From: an uncultured Erythrobacter sp.
Lineage (GTDB): Bacteria > Pseudomonadota > Alphaproteobacteria > Sphingomonadales > Sphingomonadaceae
Length of the DNA stretch: 64,000 bases
Direction: 5' to 3'
NCBI GenBank assembly: GCA_947488755.1
Contig: CANLAD010000001.1
Coordinates: forward strand, 2,241,501-2,305,500
The notes under the pieces were generated by a model. It was given only the letters and a program-made list of their open reading frames with translations, was not told the DNA's origin and did not search any database. Of this stretch, positions 1 through 13,131 are shown piece by piece. Position numbers and translations under genes: made by a program. Each line of letters starts with the position of its first letter. The stretch's first letter is position 1.

Positions 1-370
1 CCAAATTACCACCATTCTTACTGAATGCGGTGCGCACGGCGGTGGCGGTGCGATTGCGGTTGTCGGTCAGCGCCTCGACAATGATCGCGCTGCCGCCCGG
101 ACCGTAGCCTTCGTAGCGCACCTCCTCGTAATTCTCGTCATCCCCGCCGCTTGCCTTGTCGATCGCGCGCTGGATGTTGTCCTTGGGCATGGACTGCGCC
201 TTGGCGTTGTTGACCGCGAGGCGCAGGCGCGGGTTCATGTCCGGATCGGGCGCGCCCATCTTGGCCGCGACGGTGATTTCGCGGCTGAGCTTGGAGAACA
301 GGTTGGAGCGCTTCTTGTCCTGCGCGCCCTTGCGATGCATGATATTCTTGAATTTGGAATGGCCTGCCAT
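1..370 (-). CDS. YebC/PmpR-family regulator (partial, 3' end outside window)
   Basis: The first 123 codons of a YebC/PmpR-family protein read leftwards and run off the window. The N-terminus [18 protein letters not shown] and the stretch [19 protein letters not shown] are hallmarks of the family. Members are cytoplasmic DNA-binding regulators, and some have been linked to relief of ribosome stalling at proline runs. The ATG at 370 is the family's standard start. It is divergent from the CPBP gene, with 54 bp between the start codons. The C-terminal half cannot be seen, so full-length integrity is unknown. Confidence 0.93.
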   Translation of the reverse strand, partial: MAGHSKFKNIMHRKGAQDKKRSNLFSKLSREITVAAKMGAPDPDMNPRLRLAVNNAKAQSMPKDNIQRAIDKASGGDDENYEEVRYEGYGPGGSAIIVEALTDNRNRTATAVRTAFSKNGGNL

Positions 371-424
371 GGGAACTCTTCTGGGTTGGCTTGAGCTTCG
401 CTTAAGAGCTGTCGCCTTAAACCC

Positions 425-1216
425 ATGGACGATATGACCACAAGCCCTGCCACACCTGCCACGAGCATCGCCGCCGAACCAATTGCTCCAGCTCCGTCGA
501 TGCCGGCCGAGTGGCGTCGGTTCGGGCGGTTTCTCGCGCGGCCTGCGCTTCCTGCAAGGGATGCGGCGCGCGCGCCGCTCACGATCCTCGCGCGGCTCTA
601 TGCGCTCGACATCGCCATCATGCTGGCGCTGCTCACCTTGGCTTTCGTCGCAGTGGCGGCGGGGATCGAGCTGCCGGAAACCGCGCTGGCAGAGATGGAG
701 TTCACCCCCGGACTGATTGTGCTGGTTATCATCGGCGCACCTTTGCTGGAAGAGATCGCCTTTCGCGGCTGGCTTTCGGGCAGGCCGGGCCATTTGCTCG
801 CCGCCGCCATCATCGCCGCCGGATTGCTCATCACCTTCGGCACCGATCTGACCCAGTCGGATGCCGGGGTGAACGTGGCTGCAATCGGCCTGCCATTGGC
901 GGTGTTCGTCGGAGCGCTCGCGGCGCTGATCGTGCTGCGCGGTCGTCCAGCCCCGGGCTGGTATGAGCGACTGTTCCCGCTGTTCTTCTGGGGTTCGGCA
1001 ATCGGTTTCGCGCTGATCCACATCGCGAATTTCGGCGATGCGCCGCTGGTGATGGTGCTGCCGCTGGTGATCCCGCAATTCGTGCTGGGCACCATCCTCG
1101 CCTATCTGCGCGTCAATATCGGGCTGTGGGCCGCAATCCTCCTCCACGCCGCGCACAACGCGACCGCGCTGGGGATTGCGTCACTGGCGATGGGTGCCGA
1201 AGCGGGTGCGAGCTAG
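425..1216 (+). CDS. CPBP-family intramembrane glutamic endopeptidase
   Basis: A 263-residue multi-pass membrane protein of the CPBP (Abi/CAAX protease-like) family. All three motifs are present: E109-E110 with R114 ([10 protein letters not shown]), H199 in a FALIH context, and H241 to N245 (HAAHN). These residues form the membrane-embedded active site in the family, so the protein is probably catalytic. The first 50 residues are a Pro/Ala-rich cytoplasmic tail. About six to eight hydrophobic segments follow. Its TAG stop overlaps the stop of the convergent ybjQ-like gene by two bases. The substrate is unknown; relatives process prenylated proteins or confer bacteriocin immunity. Confidence 0.88.
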   Translation: MDDMTTSPATPATSIAAEPIAPAPSMPAEWRRFGRFLARPALPARDAARAPLTILARLYALDIAIMLALLTLAFVAVAAGIELPETALAEMEFTPGLIVLVIIGAPLLEEIAFRGWLSGRPGHLLAAAIIAAGLLITFGTDLTQSDAGVNVAAIGLPLAVFVGALAALIVLRGRPAPGWYERLFPLFFWGSAIGFALIHIANFGDAPLVMVLPLVIPQFVLGTILAYLRVNIGLWAAILLHAAHNATALGIASLAMGAEAGAS

Positions 1217-1560
1217 ACCTTAACCGCCGTGCCGCTTGCGCTGACCATCAGCATTGAGCCGGTGTCGCCGATTACCTCGTAATCAAGGTCGATGCCGACC
1301 ACCGCATTCGCGCCGCGCGAAGCCGCTTCGGCCTGCAATTCCTCGATCGCCTGATTGCGCGCGTCCGACAGGATGCGTTCATAGCTGCCCGAACGCCCGC
1401 CAACGATATCGCGGATATTGGCGAACAGATCGCGAAACAGGTTCGCACCGACAATCACTTCGCCGGTCACGATGCCGAGATAGTCCTGGATCGGCTTGCC
1501 TTCGATGGTCGGCGTGGTGGTTACGGTCACGCCGCGCGCGTCTTTCCAAGGGCCAGCCAT
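1213..1560 (-). CDS. YbjQ-family (DUF74) protein
   Basis: A 115-residue cytoplasmic protein of the YbjQ/UPF0145 family, annotated in databases as a putative heavy-metal-binding protein. Its conserved features are the [10 protein letters not shown] start of the fold, the [12 protein letters not shown] segment and the central ARNQAIEEL...[13 protein letters not shown] block. The ATG at 1560 was chosen over an upstream ATG at 1608 because a strong GGAGG lies about 8 nt before it and homologues begin near the TTTPTIEG segment. Family proteins assemble into pentameric rings in known structures. The physiological role is not established. Confidence 0.86.
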   Translation of the reverse strand: MAGPWKDARGVTVTTTPTIEGKPIQDYLGIVTGEVIVGANLFRDLFANIRDIVGGRSGSYERILSDARNQAIEELQAEAASRGANAVVGIDLDYEVIGDTGSMLMVSASGTAVKV

Positions 1561-1623
1561 ACGTCGTTTCCTCCGATAGAAGAGGTGTGTTGTCACCGCA
1601 ATACACAACGGTGCGCGATACCG

Positions 1624-1860
1624 TCAACCCATGCCGAGCGCGGCCTTGTAGGTTTCGAGGATCACTTCCTGCTCGCTGCGATCGTCGGGCTTCATCTTCC
1701 GCAGGCGCACGACCTGACGCATGATCTTGGGATCGTAACCCACTGCCTTTGCCTCCGCGTAGACGTCTCGGATATCGTCCGCGATGCCTTTCTTTTCTTC
1801 TTCGAGGCGTTCGATGCGTTCGATCAAAAGGCGCAGGCGGTCGTCGCTGGCTTCGGCCAT
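1624..1860 (-). CDS. gapR: GapR-like DUF2312 (UPF0335) nucleoid protein
   Basis: A 78-residue, highly charged, mostly helical protein of the DUF2312 family. The core [20 protein letters not shown] followed by [11 protein letters not shown] and VRLRK matches GapR of Caulobacter, a small protein that encircles overtwisted (positively supercoiled) DNA and supports replication and transcription. A heptad pattern in the first half fits the known coiled-coil dimer. A GGAG lies about 11 nt before the ATG. The downstream neighbour is the convergent-side YbjQ gene and the upstream one DUF1244, with no clear operon. The assignment rests on family resemblance; orthology to Caulobacter GapR is likely but was not tested. 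Confidence 0.85.
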   Translation of the reverse strand: MAEASDDRLRLLIERIERLEEEKKGIADDIRDVYAEAKAVGYDPKIMRQVVRLRKMKPDDRSEQEVILETYKAALGMG

Positions 1861-1962
1861 GGTGCAGTGTCTCCGGTAATGCGAGAATCGGTTGCGGCCT
1901 GATTACTGACGTGCGGGCGGCGGCAAAAGAGCGCTATCCACAAGTCCGGCTCGCATTCCGGA

Positions 1963-2280
1963 TCAGCGCAAGTCCGCCCGGTTTCGCGTCAGGCTCTTTT
2001 CCATCGCGGCGATCTGTTCGGGCGTGGCGGGACTTTGTTTCGTCGCCTTCCATTCCTCCTGCGGCATGCCATGGATCAGCTCGCGCGCGGCGGCCTTGTC
2101 GCCCTCGTAACCTGCATCGCGGATCCAGTCGGCGAGGCAGTTGCGGCAAAAGCCCGCCAGTCCCATCAGCTCGATATTCTGCGCATCGTGGCGGTGGCGC
2201 AGGTGGCGGACCAGGCGACGAAAGGCGGCGGCGGCCACTTCATCGTCGAGTTGGCCCAGCGGGTCTGTTGTCTCGGTCAT
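1963..2280 (-). CDS. DUF1244 domain-containing protein
   Basis: A 105-residue protein of the DUF1244 family of small proteobacterial proteins with no known function. The recognisable core is AFRRLVRHLRHRHDAQNIEL followed by LAGFCRNCLADW and a C-terminal helix. The paired C-x-x-C (CRNC) could bind metal, though that is only suggested by the spacing. The ATG at 2280 was preferred to upstream starts because AAGGA precedes it and the family starts a few residues before the core. It is divergent from pyk, with about 46 bp between the starts. Confidence 0.85.
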   Translation of the reverse strand: MTETTDPLGQLDDEVAAAAFRRLVRHLRHRHDAQNIELMGLAGFCRNCLADWIRDAGYEGDKAAARELIHGMPQEEWKATKQSPATPEQIAAMEKSLTRNRADLR

Positions 2281-2326
2281 CGGCGTTTTCCTTGAAGTGC
2301 AATGCGGGTGTGCCATAGCGATCGGC

Positions 2327-3817
2327 ATGGCGAAACGAAGCGATACGAGGATCGACCCGCGCGGTCGCAAGGTCAAGATACTCGCGACGGTCGGCCCCGC
2401 CAGCCGCTCGCCCGAAATGCTCGAAAAGCTGGTGCGGGCAGGCGCCGATGCGTTCCGCGTCAATATGAGCCACGGTGAGCACGCCGATCATCGCAAGACC
2501 ATCGCCGCGATCCGCGCGCTCGAAAAGCAGCTTGCTCGCCCGATCGCGGTGCTGGCCGATCTGCAGGGGCCGAAGCTGCGCGTGGGAGAGTTTCAGGGCG
2601 GCAAGGCGGTGATCCGACACGGTGGGCACTTCACCCTCGACCGCGATCCGACGCCGGGCGATGACAGCCGCGTGTGCTTGCCGCACCCTGAACTCTTCGG
2701 CCTGCTCGAACCCGGGCAACGGCTGGTGATCGACGATGGCAAAATCCGACTGGTCGTGCGCGAGGCCGACGACCATCGCATCCGCTGCTCGGCGGAAGTT
2801 GGCGGGGTCGTCTCGAACCGAAAGGGCGTGAACGTGCCCGATGCCGAAGTGCCGATCCCGGCACTGACCGACAAGGATCGCCGCGATCTTGCCTTTGCTG
2901 TCGATGAGGGCGCGGACTGGATCGCGCTCTCCTTCGTCCAACGGCCGGACGATCTGGCCGAAGCGCGCAAGCTGATCGCCAATCACACAGGCGCGAAGAG
3001 CCAGGCCCCGGCCCTTTGCGCCAAGATCGAGAAGCCGCAGGCCGTCGCGCGGCTGGGCGAGATCATCGAATTGTCGGACGCGATCATGGTCGCGCGCGGG
3101 GATCTGGGCGTCGAGCTTGAGGTCCACGAAGTCCCGCCGCTGCAAAAGCGCATCGTCGCGGCCAGCCGCAATGCGGGCAAGCCGGTGATCGTCGCGACGC
3201 AGATGCTCGAATCCATGGTCAACTCGCCCATGCCGACCCGCGCGGAAGTCTCCGACGTCGCCAATGCGGTGTATGACGGGGCGGACGCGGTGATGCTCTC
3301 TGCCGAAAGCGCCGCGGGCGAATGGCCAGAAGAAACCGTCGCCATGATGCACCGCATCGCGGTGCAGGTCGAACGTGACGAGGGCTACAAGGAGCGCGTG
3401 CGGTTCCTCGACACGCCGCCCGATGCCACCACCTCGGATGCGCTGGCGCATAGCTGCATGACGATCGCCGACACGGTGCCGATCAGCGCGATCACCGTCT
3501 TCACCGCGAGCGGATCGACCGCCCGGCGCGTTGCGCGCGAACGACCCGCAACCCCGATGCTGGTGCTCACCCCCTCCATGCAGACCGCCCGGCGCGTCGC
3601 TCTCCTATGGGGCGCGCACGCCGTCATCACTCGCGATATCGGAAGTTTTGAAGAGATGATCGCCAAGGGCAAGCGCATGGCTCTGCGCCACGGTTTCGGC
3701 GAGGCGGGCTCGAAGCAGATTGTGCTGGCAGGCGTGCCGTTCGGGACGCCGGGCGCGACCAATTTGTTGCATGTCGTCACCCTCACAGGCGACGAATTGA
3801 AACGGCGAGACACGTAA
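2327..3817 (+). CDS. pyk: Pyruvate kinase
   Basis: A 496-residue pyruvate kinase, which converts phosphoenolpyruvate and ADP to pyruvate and ATP at the end of glycolysis. The family blocks appear in order: ILATVGPASRSPEML and FRVNMSHG near the N-terminus, ADLQGPKLRVG, KIEKPQAV carrying the catalytic lysine, MVARGDLGVE, then MLESM. The usual SGETA signature reads SAESAAG, a conservative variant. The C-terminal regulatory domain (from about residue 360) is complete. The ATG at 2327 begins MAKRSDTRIDPRGRKVKI; the longer upstream frame is not conserved sequence. The gene converges on sulP with a 3-bp gap and no visible terminator. Confidence 0.95.
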   Translation: MAKRSDTRIDPRGRKVKILATVGPASRSPEMLEKLVRAGADAFRVNMSHGEHADHRKTIAAIRALEKQLARPIAVLADLQGPKLRVGEFQGGKAVIRHGGHFTLDRDPTPGDDSRVCLPHPELFGLLEPGQRLVIDDGKIRLVVREADDHRIRCSAEVGGVVSNRKGVNVPDAEVPIPALTDKDRRDLAFAVDEGADWIALSFVQRPDDLAEARKLIANHTGAKSQAPALCAKIEKPQAVARLGEIIELSDAIMVARGDLGVELEVHEVPPLQKRIVAASRNAGKPVIVATQMLESMVNSPMPTRAEVSDVANAVYDGADAVMLSAESAAGEWPEETVAMMHRIAVQVERDEGYKERVRFLDTPPDATTSDALAHSCMTIADTVPISAITVFTASGSTARRVARERPATPMLVLTPSMQTARRVALLWGAHAVITRDIGSFEEMIAKGKRMALRHGFGEAGSKQIVLAGVPFGTPGATNLLHVVTLTGDELKRRDT

Positions 3818-3820
3818 AGG

Positions 3821-5527
3821 TCAGCTCGGCGCGATCTGCCGAACGACCGGCGATCCGCAATCGTCCATCGCGTCGCGCACGGAGCGGTGAAATTCGCATT
3901 GGCGCGAATCGAGGCGCGACAGCCGCTCCTTCACCGGCTCATGACACTCGGCGAAGTGCACCTCGATCCGATCGAAATACAGCCGCTCGGTCACGCGGCG
4001 CATCATCGCCGCTCCGCTGGCATCGACCGTGTTGACCGCCCGCATGTCGATGACGAGGCAGGTGACGTCGTCATGTCGCCCAAGCAACTTGAAGATTTCG
4101 TCCTCGACGAAAGCGCAATTCGCGAAGTAGATCGACCGGTCGATCCGCAGGATCAGCAGCGGCAGGGTCGTCAGGTCCACGCTGTCACGATCGACGGAAC
4201 GGAAGGTCTCGCCTCCATCATCCGTGCCGACGCGGGTGACGCGCGGGAGCGAGGAGAACCACAGGTGATGCGCAAGGCCCGCCAGCGCACCGATGGCAAG
4301 GCCAAGCTCGACCCCGAAAATCAGCGTCGCCACGAAGGCGATGGCGATCAGCGCGCCCTCCACCCGGTCATGCTGCCAGACGCCGCGCATCTCGCGCAAT
4401 TTCACGAGTCCGAAGATCGCGCTGATGACGAGCGCGGCCAGCGCGGTCTTGGGCAGGTAGGCGAGCACGGGGGCAAAGAACACCAGCACCGCCAGCACCA
4501 GCGCCGCCGCTATAACATGCGCGACCGGGGTCTTGCCGCCGCTATCCTCAACCAGCGCGGAGCGGCTGAGACTGGCGCTGACCGCGTAGCCACCGATGAG
4601 CGAGGCGCCGATGTTACCAAGGCCCAGCGCCACCGCTTCGCGACTGGTATCAAGCTCCCCTCGATCGCTCCCGGCGAGCGATTTGGCGACAGCGGTCGCG
4701 GTGGCGAAGATGACGACCGCAACCGCAATCGCACTCGGCAGGAGTGCAAGCCAGGGCGCGGGGTCGAGCGGCGGAAGCTTAACGGAGGGCAGTCCGCTGG
4801 GCGGCGAAGAGGCGCGCGGCACTTCGCCGGGAACCATGGACGCGGCGACCGCGCATCCGACGATGACCAGCAGCGGCAGCGATTTCGCGATGGCCTGACG
4901 CCAGGGCGGCCGAATGCCGAGCTTCCATGCGGCTGGCGCGGCGTAGGCGTTGAGCAGAAGCAGCAGAACCAGCGCACTTGCGCCGATCGCGGCGGTGGCG
5001 GGTTGCCAGTCGGGCAGCACGCTCCAGAACGCGGCGAGCGCATCAGGCAGGTTGCCCGCGCGGTCGGGATCGGTGCCCAACAGGGTGGGCAATTGGCTCG
5101 CACAGATCAATATCGCGACGGCAGCGGTAAAACCGAGCAGCACCGGCTCGGAGATGAAGTTGACCAGGCGCCCGAGCCTGAGCGCACCAAGGGTTGCAAG
5201 GATCAGTCCTGCCTCGATCCCGATGATGGCAGCCGCCGTGATCGGCTCCATGTCTGCCCCGCCCGCAGCCTCTGCGATCACGAGCGATATCAGCGCAACC
5301 GGGCCAACCGAGACATAAGGACTGGTGCCGAACAGCAGATAGAGGATCGGCGGCACGAGCGCTGCGTAAAGCCCTGCCTCAGGAGGGAGTCCGGCCAGCT
5401 GCGCATAGGCCATCGCCTGCGGGACCAGCAGGATGGCAAGGATCGTCCCCGCAATCGCATCGGCCAGCGCGGTGCGCGGGCCATAGCCCTTCAGGCTCTC
5501 CAGATGCGGAACGAGCGGGGAAGTCAT
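3821..5527 (-). CDS. SulP-family inorganic anion transporter with STAS domain
   Basis: A 568-residue inner-membrane transporter of the SulP/SLC26 family. It begins with the conserved segment DAIAGTILAILLVPQAMAYA followed by LAGLPPEAGLYAAL, continues with about 10-14 membrane segments to residue 420, and ends with a cytoplasmic STAS domain (about residues 440-555: LPLLILRIDRSIYFAN, CLVIDMRAVNTVDASG). Family members carry sulfate, bicarbonate or other anions; the substrate cannot be read from sequence, and no sulfur or carbon-concentrating genes lie nearby. It starts at ATG 5527 and stands alone between the convergent pyk and the gltX pair. Confidence 0.92.
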   Translation of the reverse strand: MTSPLVPHLESLKGYGPRTALADAIAGTILAILLVPQAMAYAQLAGLPPEAGLYAALVPPILYLLFGTSPYVSVGPVALISLVIAEAAGGADMEPITAAAIIGIEAGLILATLGALRLGRLVNFISEPVLLGFTAAVAILICASQLPTLLGTDPDRAGNLPDALAAFWSVLPDWQPATAAIGASALVLLLLLNAYAAPAAWKLGIRPPWRQAIAKSLPLLVIVGCAVAASMVPGEVPRASSPPSGLPSVKLPPLDPAPWLALLPSAIAVAVVIFATATAVAKSLAGSDRGELDTSREAVALGLGNIGASLIGGYAVSASLSRSALVEDSGGKTPVAHVIAAALVLAVLVFFAPVLAYLPKTALAALVISAIFGLVKLREMRGVWQHDRVEGALIAIAFVATLIFGVELGLAIGALAGLAHHLWFSSLPRVTRVGTDDGGETFRSVDRDSVDLTTLPLLILRIDRSIYFANCAFVEDEIFKLLGRHDDVTCLVIDMRAVNTVDASGAAMMRRVTERLYFDRIEVHFAECHEPVKERLSRLDSRQCEFHRSVRDAMDDCGSPVVRQIAPS

Positions 5528-5600
5528 CAGTGATGCTTGTTCAAGCAGATCATCGCGACCCTAACGCGGGTGCCGGAGCGCTCGTTCCGCCTCGCGGATT

Positions 5601-6227
5601 TCAATCTGCAATTGCGAGCCTGCGATCCAGCGCTTCAAGCCGCTGTATCGCCTCTTGAAGTCCGGGCTGGCGCGGGCCTCGATCGATCGGGATAACGCGG
5701 CCGCTCGTGCCGTTCCCCACCGGAGGCGAATAGACCCACAGCGTGCCGCCAGTGGTGGTGGCCGCTTCGCCATACAGCTTGTGGGCCTTGCCAAAATCGC
5801 GCGGGACGCCGATCCCCTCCTCGAAGCGGATGCCGAGTTCGAGCTGCGCGTTCTTGCTTCCGGCGCTGGCCATGCGCGCCAGCGAAGTGAGGCTCATTGA
5901 GGCGATGCCGCTAGGGCCGCGTCCAAGGCCCAGTTCGTCGCTGAGATTTTCTATGGCCGCGAGTTTTTCTGCGCATTCGAAGCTTTTGGCCTCGACGACC
6001 GGGACCGGCCTGAACCCACCGGGAACGCGCTCGTAGCAGCCTTCCAGCATTGCGATCAGCATCAGGAGATTGCGCTTGCGATCCGCAAGCGCGCGGGCGG
6101 GGTCGACCGGTTCGCGGGCCTGCGGCGCGCGGATGTCGATGCCCATATATTCGCCAGACGATGCGCAGGCGGTGGAAAGAAGCAGCAATGTCAGGCCAGC
6201 GATTCGGATGATGGCGCGCATCGGCAT
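5601..6227 (-). CDS. Lipoprotein with a Sel1-like repeat
   Basis: A 208-residue predicted lipoprotein. MPMRAIIRIAGLTLLLLSTAC is a signal peptide ending in an S-T-A-C lipobox. The segment AQLELGIRFEEGIGVPRDF followed by KAHKLYGEAA is one clear Sel1 (tetratricopeptide-like) repeat, usually a protein-interaction motif. The rest matches nothing I recognise. The start codon lies 2 bp after the gltX stop codon, so it is probably co-transcribed and possibly translationally coupled with gltX. A second in-frame ATG at 6221 would give nearly the same signal peptide. No functional link to tRNA charging is apparent. Confidence 0.8.
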   Translation of the reverse strand: MPMRAIIRIAGLTLLLLSTACASSGEYMGIDIRAPQAREPVDPARALADRKRNLLMLIAMLEGCYERVPGGFRPVPVVEAKSFECAEKLAAIENLSDELGLGRGPSGIASMSLTSLARMASAGSKNAQLELGIRFEEGIGVPRDFGKAHKLYGEAATTTGGTLWVYSPPVGNGTSGRVIPIDRGPRQPGLQEAIQRLEALDRRLAIAD

Positions 6228-6229
6228 TC

Positions 6230-7567
6230 TTACGCCGCCGCCCGGTCCAGCCGCGCGCGCGCTTCGTCCTCGCCAATCAGCGGGAGCAGTTCGCCCATGT
6301 CGGGTCCGTGATCCATACCGGTCAGCGCCTGACGCAGCGGCAGGAACAGCGCCTTCCCCTTGCGCCCGGTGCGATCCTTGAGCGCGGCGGTGAGCGCGCC
6401 CCACGGATTATCACCCCATGCGAACGCCTGCGCGGCTTCGCCAAGATAGGCCTCGTCTTCCTGCGAAAACTCCGGTTGCTCGATCGGGCCTGTCACCAGA
6501 CGCCACCATTCCTGCGCCTCGCTGACGGTGGTAACGTTCGGGCGTACGGCGTGCCAGCCGGCCTCGTCCATCCCATCGGGCAGGCGATCCTTCACCTCGC
6601 CGTAGGGCATTTCGTGCACGATCGCGGTGTTGAGGCGCTCAAGGTCGGCCTCGTCGAACTTCGCCGGTGCGCGTCCGAAGGTCGACAGATCGAACGTGTC
6701 GAGCAGCACGGCCCGGTCCACAATCGGCTCGACCGGCAGCGAGGTTCCCAACCGTGCGAGCAGCGCGATAATGGCTTCAGGCTCGATCCCCCGCTCGCGA
6801 AACGCATCACAACCGAGCGAACCCAGACGCTTTGAGAGCTTGCCCTCCTTGCCCACCAGCAAGGCCTCGTGCGCGAAGGCTGGCGGTTGCGCGCCCATTG
6901 CGATGAACATCTGAATCTGCACCGCGGTGTTCGACACGTGATCTTCGCCGCGCAGAACCTGCGTTATACCCATGTCGATATCGTCGACCGTGCTCGGCAA
7001 CATGTAGAGCCACGAGCCGTCCGCCCTGCGGATCACCGGATCGGAAAGCTGCGCGGGGTCGAATTTGACGCGCCCGCGAACGCCGTCTTCCCAGCTGATC
7101 TGTTCGTCATAGTCGAGCTTGAAGCGCCAGTGCGGCTGAATGCCCTCGGCCTCCTTTTCCGCGCGTTGGCCATCGGTCAGGTCAAGCGCGGCGCGGTCGT
7201 AGATCGGCGGCAGGCCGCGTCCGAGCTGGATCTTGCGCTTGAGTTCGAGTTCCTGCTGCGTTTCGAAAGCGGGATAGATGCGCCCCGCCTTAAGCAGCTT
7301 CGCGAACGCCGCTTCGTAGGTGTCGAGACGCTGGGATTGCCGCTCCTCGCTGTCGGCTTCGATGCGGAGCCACGCCAGATCTTCACGGATCGCCTCGACA
7401 TATTCCTCGCGCGAGCGCTCCGCATCGGTGTCGTCGATGCGCAGCACGAACGTGCCGCCCGCCTGCGTGTCCGTCTTGCGGGCCAGCATCCAGTTGTGGA
7501 GCGCGGTGCGGATATTGCCGACATGCAGGCGGCCGGTGGGCGATGGAGCGAAACGGGTAACTGTCAT
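6230..7567 (-). CDS. gltX: Glutamyl-tRNA synthetase
   Basis: A 445-residue class I aminoacyl-tRNA synthetase that charges tRNA(Glu). The N-terminal FAPSPTGRLHVGNIRTAL carries the HIGH-type motif, and EGKLSKRLGSLG is the KMSKS-type motif. The Rossmann fold, connecting domain and helical anticodon-binding domain are all present. Alphaproteobacteria often carry two GltX paralogues, one of which may charge tRNA(Gln) or be discriminating; which one this is cannot be decided here. The ATG at 7567 directly precedes TVTRFAPSPTG and is preferred to the longer upstream frame. It is followed 2 bp later by a lipoprotein gene. Confidence 0.94.
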   Translation of the reverse strand: MTVTRFAPSPTGRLHVGNIRTALHNWMLARKTDTQAGGTFVLRIDDTDAERSREEYVEAIREDLAWLRIEADSEERQSQRLDTYEAAFAKLLKAGRIYPAFETQQELELKRKIQLGRGLPPIYDRAALDLTDGQRAEKEAEGIQPHWRFKLDYDEQISWEDGVRGRVKFDPAQLSDPVIRRADGSWLYMLPSTVDDIDMGITQVLRGEDHVSNTAVQIQMFIAMGAQPPAFAHEALLVGKEGKLSKRLGSLGCDAFRERGIEPEAIIALLARLGTSLPVEPIVDRAVLLDTFDLSTFGRAPAKFDEADLERLNTAIVHEMPYGEVKDRLPDGMDEAGWHAVRPNVTTVSEAQEWWRLVTGPIEQPEFSQEDEAYLGEAAQAFAWGDNPWGALTAALKDRTGRKGKALFLPLRQALTGMDHGPDMGELLPLIGEDEARARLDRAAA

Positions 7568-7607
7568 GCGGTGTGCGGTAATCGCGCCCGCAGCGGCTCG
7601 CAAGCGG

Positions 7608-8048
7608 TCAGCTTGTGCGCGCTTCGGCTGCGACCAGTGCGAGCACACCTTCCCACAGGCGGTGAATCCGGTCGGGACGCACCAATCCTTCGACGGCGGC
7701 CTCGAAGCCGTGGCGGTCGCAATGCCCGGCGCTGTCGATCAGCGCGGCGATGGTTGCTTCGTCATGGGTGAGGATCGGCGAGCAGAAGCACGACACGTGG
7801 ATGTTCTCCGGCCAGGTCGCCGAAATGGTCTGTCCCAAAGCGAGTGCCTTCGCTGCGGTTTCCACACTTCGTAGCCGTACCGCCAGTTCCGGCACCGGAT
7901 CACGCCCGACCCGCTCATGCAGCGCGATCAACCGAAGCGCATAGACGAAGCGCGCAGGCACGGGGTCGAGGCTTTCGAGCCGCAAGGGCCGAGCGAGCCG
8001 CTCGATTACGGCTTGCGAAGTGGCGGATGTAGAACGGCTTTGGGTCAT
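7608..8048 (-). CDS. Uncharacterised protein, possibly DUF6628-like
   Basis: A 146-residue soluble protein that I do not firmly recognise. It has no signal peptide or membrane segment. A helical N-terminal half (RFVYALRLIALHERVGRD) precedes VSCFCSPILTHDEATIAALI, where the closely spaced cysteines and HDE are the most distinctive feature. The overall pattern recalls the sphingomonad family DUF6628, which has a similar cysteine-rich segment followed by DE, but this is from memory and weak. It lies 40 bp upstream of gltX on the same strand and may be the first gene of that transcript. Confidence 0.6.
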   Translation of the reverse strand: MTQSRSTSATSQAVIERLARPLRLESLDPVPARFVYALRLIALHERVGRDPVPELAVRLRSVETAAKALALGQTISATWPENIHVSCFCSPILTHDEATIAALIDSAGHCDRHGFEAAVEGLVRPDRIHRLWEGVLALVAAEARTS

Positions 8049-8124
8049 GGGCCTCCGGCTTTTCGTGTGCGGTCACGAATCGGAGGTAGCCCTATTGCAA
8101 ACGTTTCGCAATAGCGTTTCGGTC

Positions 8125-8586
8125 TTATTGCGAGAACAGCGTCACACTGTGGCCCTCACCCGACAGGCGAACCGCATTGCTCGGCATACGCTCGGCGCGC
8201 GTTACCGCATCCAGGGCTTCGGCGAGTTGGCGCTGCTGGCGGCTTATGGCGATACGGCACGTCGGCGGGGTGATGGTGGCGGTGAGACGCGGACCGCGAC
8301 TGCCGGGACGCGCAGTCTGCATGCCGCCATCGACCATCGCAATCTCCCACACGAACCCGGCACAGGTCGGCTCGAATGAGAGGCGCGTTCCGGTGATCGA
8401 AGCCGCGATGCCCTCCATCCCGCCCAGTTCAGCCCCGTCGATGCCCGCTACCCGGTATTCGCCTTCGAGCGCGGCGAGAGATGTGATCGCGGTCGCGGCC
8501 CGCTCCGATGAATTCACCGGCCCCTCCTCGGGCGTTATGCATCCAAGGAGGAGCGAGGCCACCGGAGCGATAAGAAGCATACGCAT
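8125..8586 (-). CDS. Small lipoprotein, possibly META/HslJ-like
   Basis: A 153-residue predicted lipoprotein. MRMLLIAPVASLLLGC is a short signal peptide with an L-L-G-C lipobox. The body has alternating short beta-like stretches (LEGEYRVAGIDGAEL, GTRLSFEPTCAGFVWEI), two cysteines and a Glu/Arg-rich helix. The pattern of a G-x-Y-x-V-x-x-I-D-G opening followed by a later C-A-G resembles META-domain (HslJ-like) proteins, but the match is loose. It lies beyond the rpoC terminator and reads in the same direction as rpoC. A second ATG at 8580 is possible. Confidence 0.6.
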   Translation of the reverse strand: MRMLLIAPVASLLLGCITPEEGPVNSSERAATAITSLAALEGEYRVAGIDGAELGGMEGIAASITGTRLSFEPTCAGFVWEIAMVDGGMQTARPGSRGPRLTATITPPTCRIAISRQQRQLAEALDAVTRAERMPSNAVRLSGEGHSVTLFSQ

Positions 8587-8622
8587 GGACAGACCATACC
8601 CGGTTTATGCTGACCCGCACAT

Positions 8623-8656
8623 AAAAAACCCCGCCGGAAGCGAACTTCCGACGGGG
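8623..8656 (-). terminator. Rho-independent terminator of rpoBC
   Basis: Read on the minus strand, CCCCGTCGGAAG, a TTCG loop and CTTCCGGCGGGG form a 12-bp stem with one mismatch, followed by six Ts. It starts 26 bp after the rpoC stop codon. The UUCG tetraloop and T tract make it a textbook intrinsic terminator. Confidence 0.93.
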
Positions 8657-8681
8657 TCATTCTCATGACTTCGCCATCGCC

Positions 8682-13007
<4,326 letters not shown>

Positions 13008-13027
13008 GTCGTTTCCGCCTTCCTGAG

Positions 13028-13121
13028 CCCCTCCCCTCGGGGAGGGGTTGGGGTGGGGGGTCAGTGCTGTCAGGTGAGGGCCGCGCCCCCACCCCTCGAT
13101 CCCCTCCCCGGTGGGGAGGGG
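13028..13121. repeat. Inverted pair of G/C-rich palindromes between rpoB and rpoC
   Basis: Two hairpins with identical arms, CCCCTCCCC and GGGGAGGGG, lie at 13028-13047 (2-nt loop) and 13101-13121 (3-nt loop). Inside them, GGGGTGGGGG (13050-13059) is complementary to CCCCCACCCC (13086-13095), so the whole 94-bp element is an inverted duplication that could fold as one long stem. This is REP/BIME-like architecture. It sits inside the rpoB-rpoC transcript and has no T tract, so it is unlikely to be a simple terminator. Confidence 0.85.
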
Positions 13122-13131
13122 AGGCTTGAAG

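Noticed and set aside
2240..5533. Long frames opposite pyk and sulP
   Set aside because: They are G/C-bias shadows with no start signals, no domains and complete overlap with well-supported genes.
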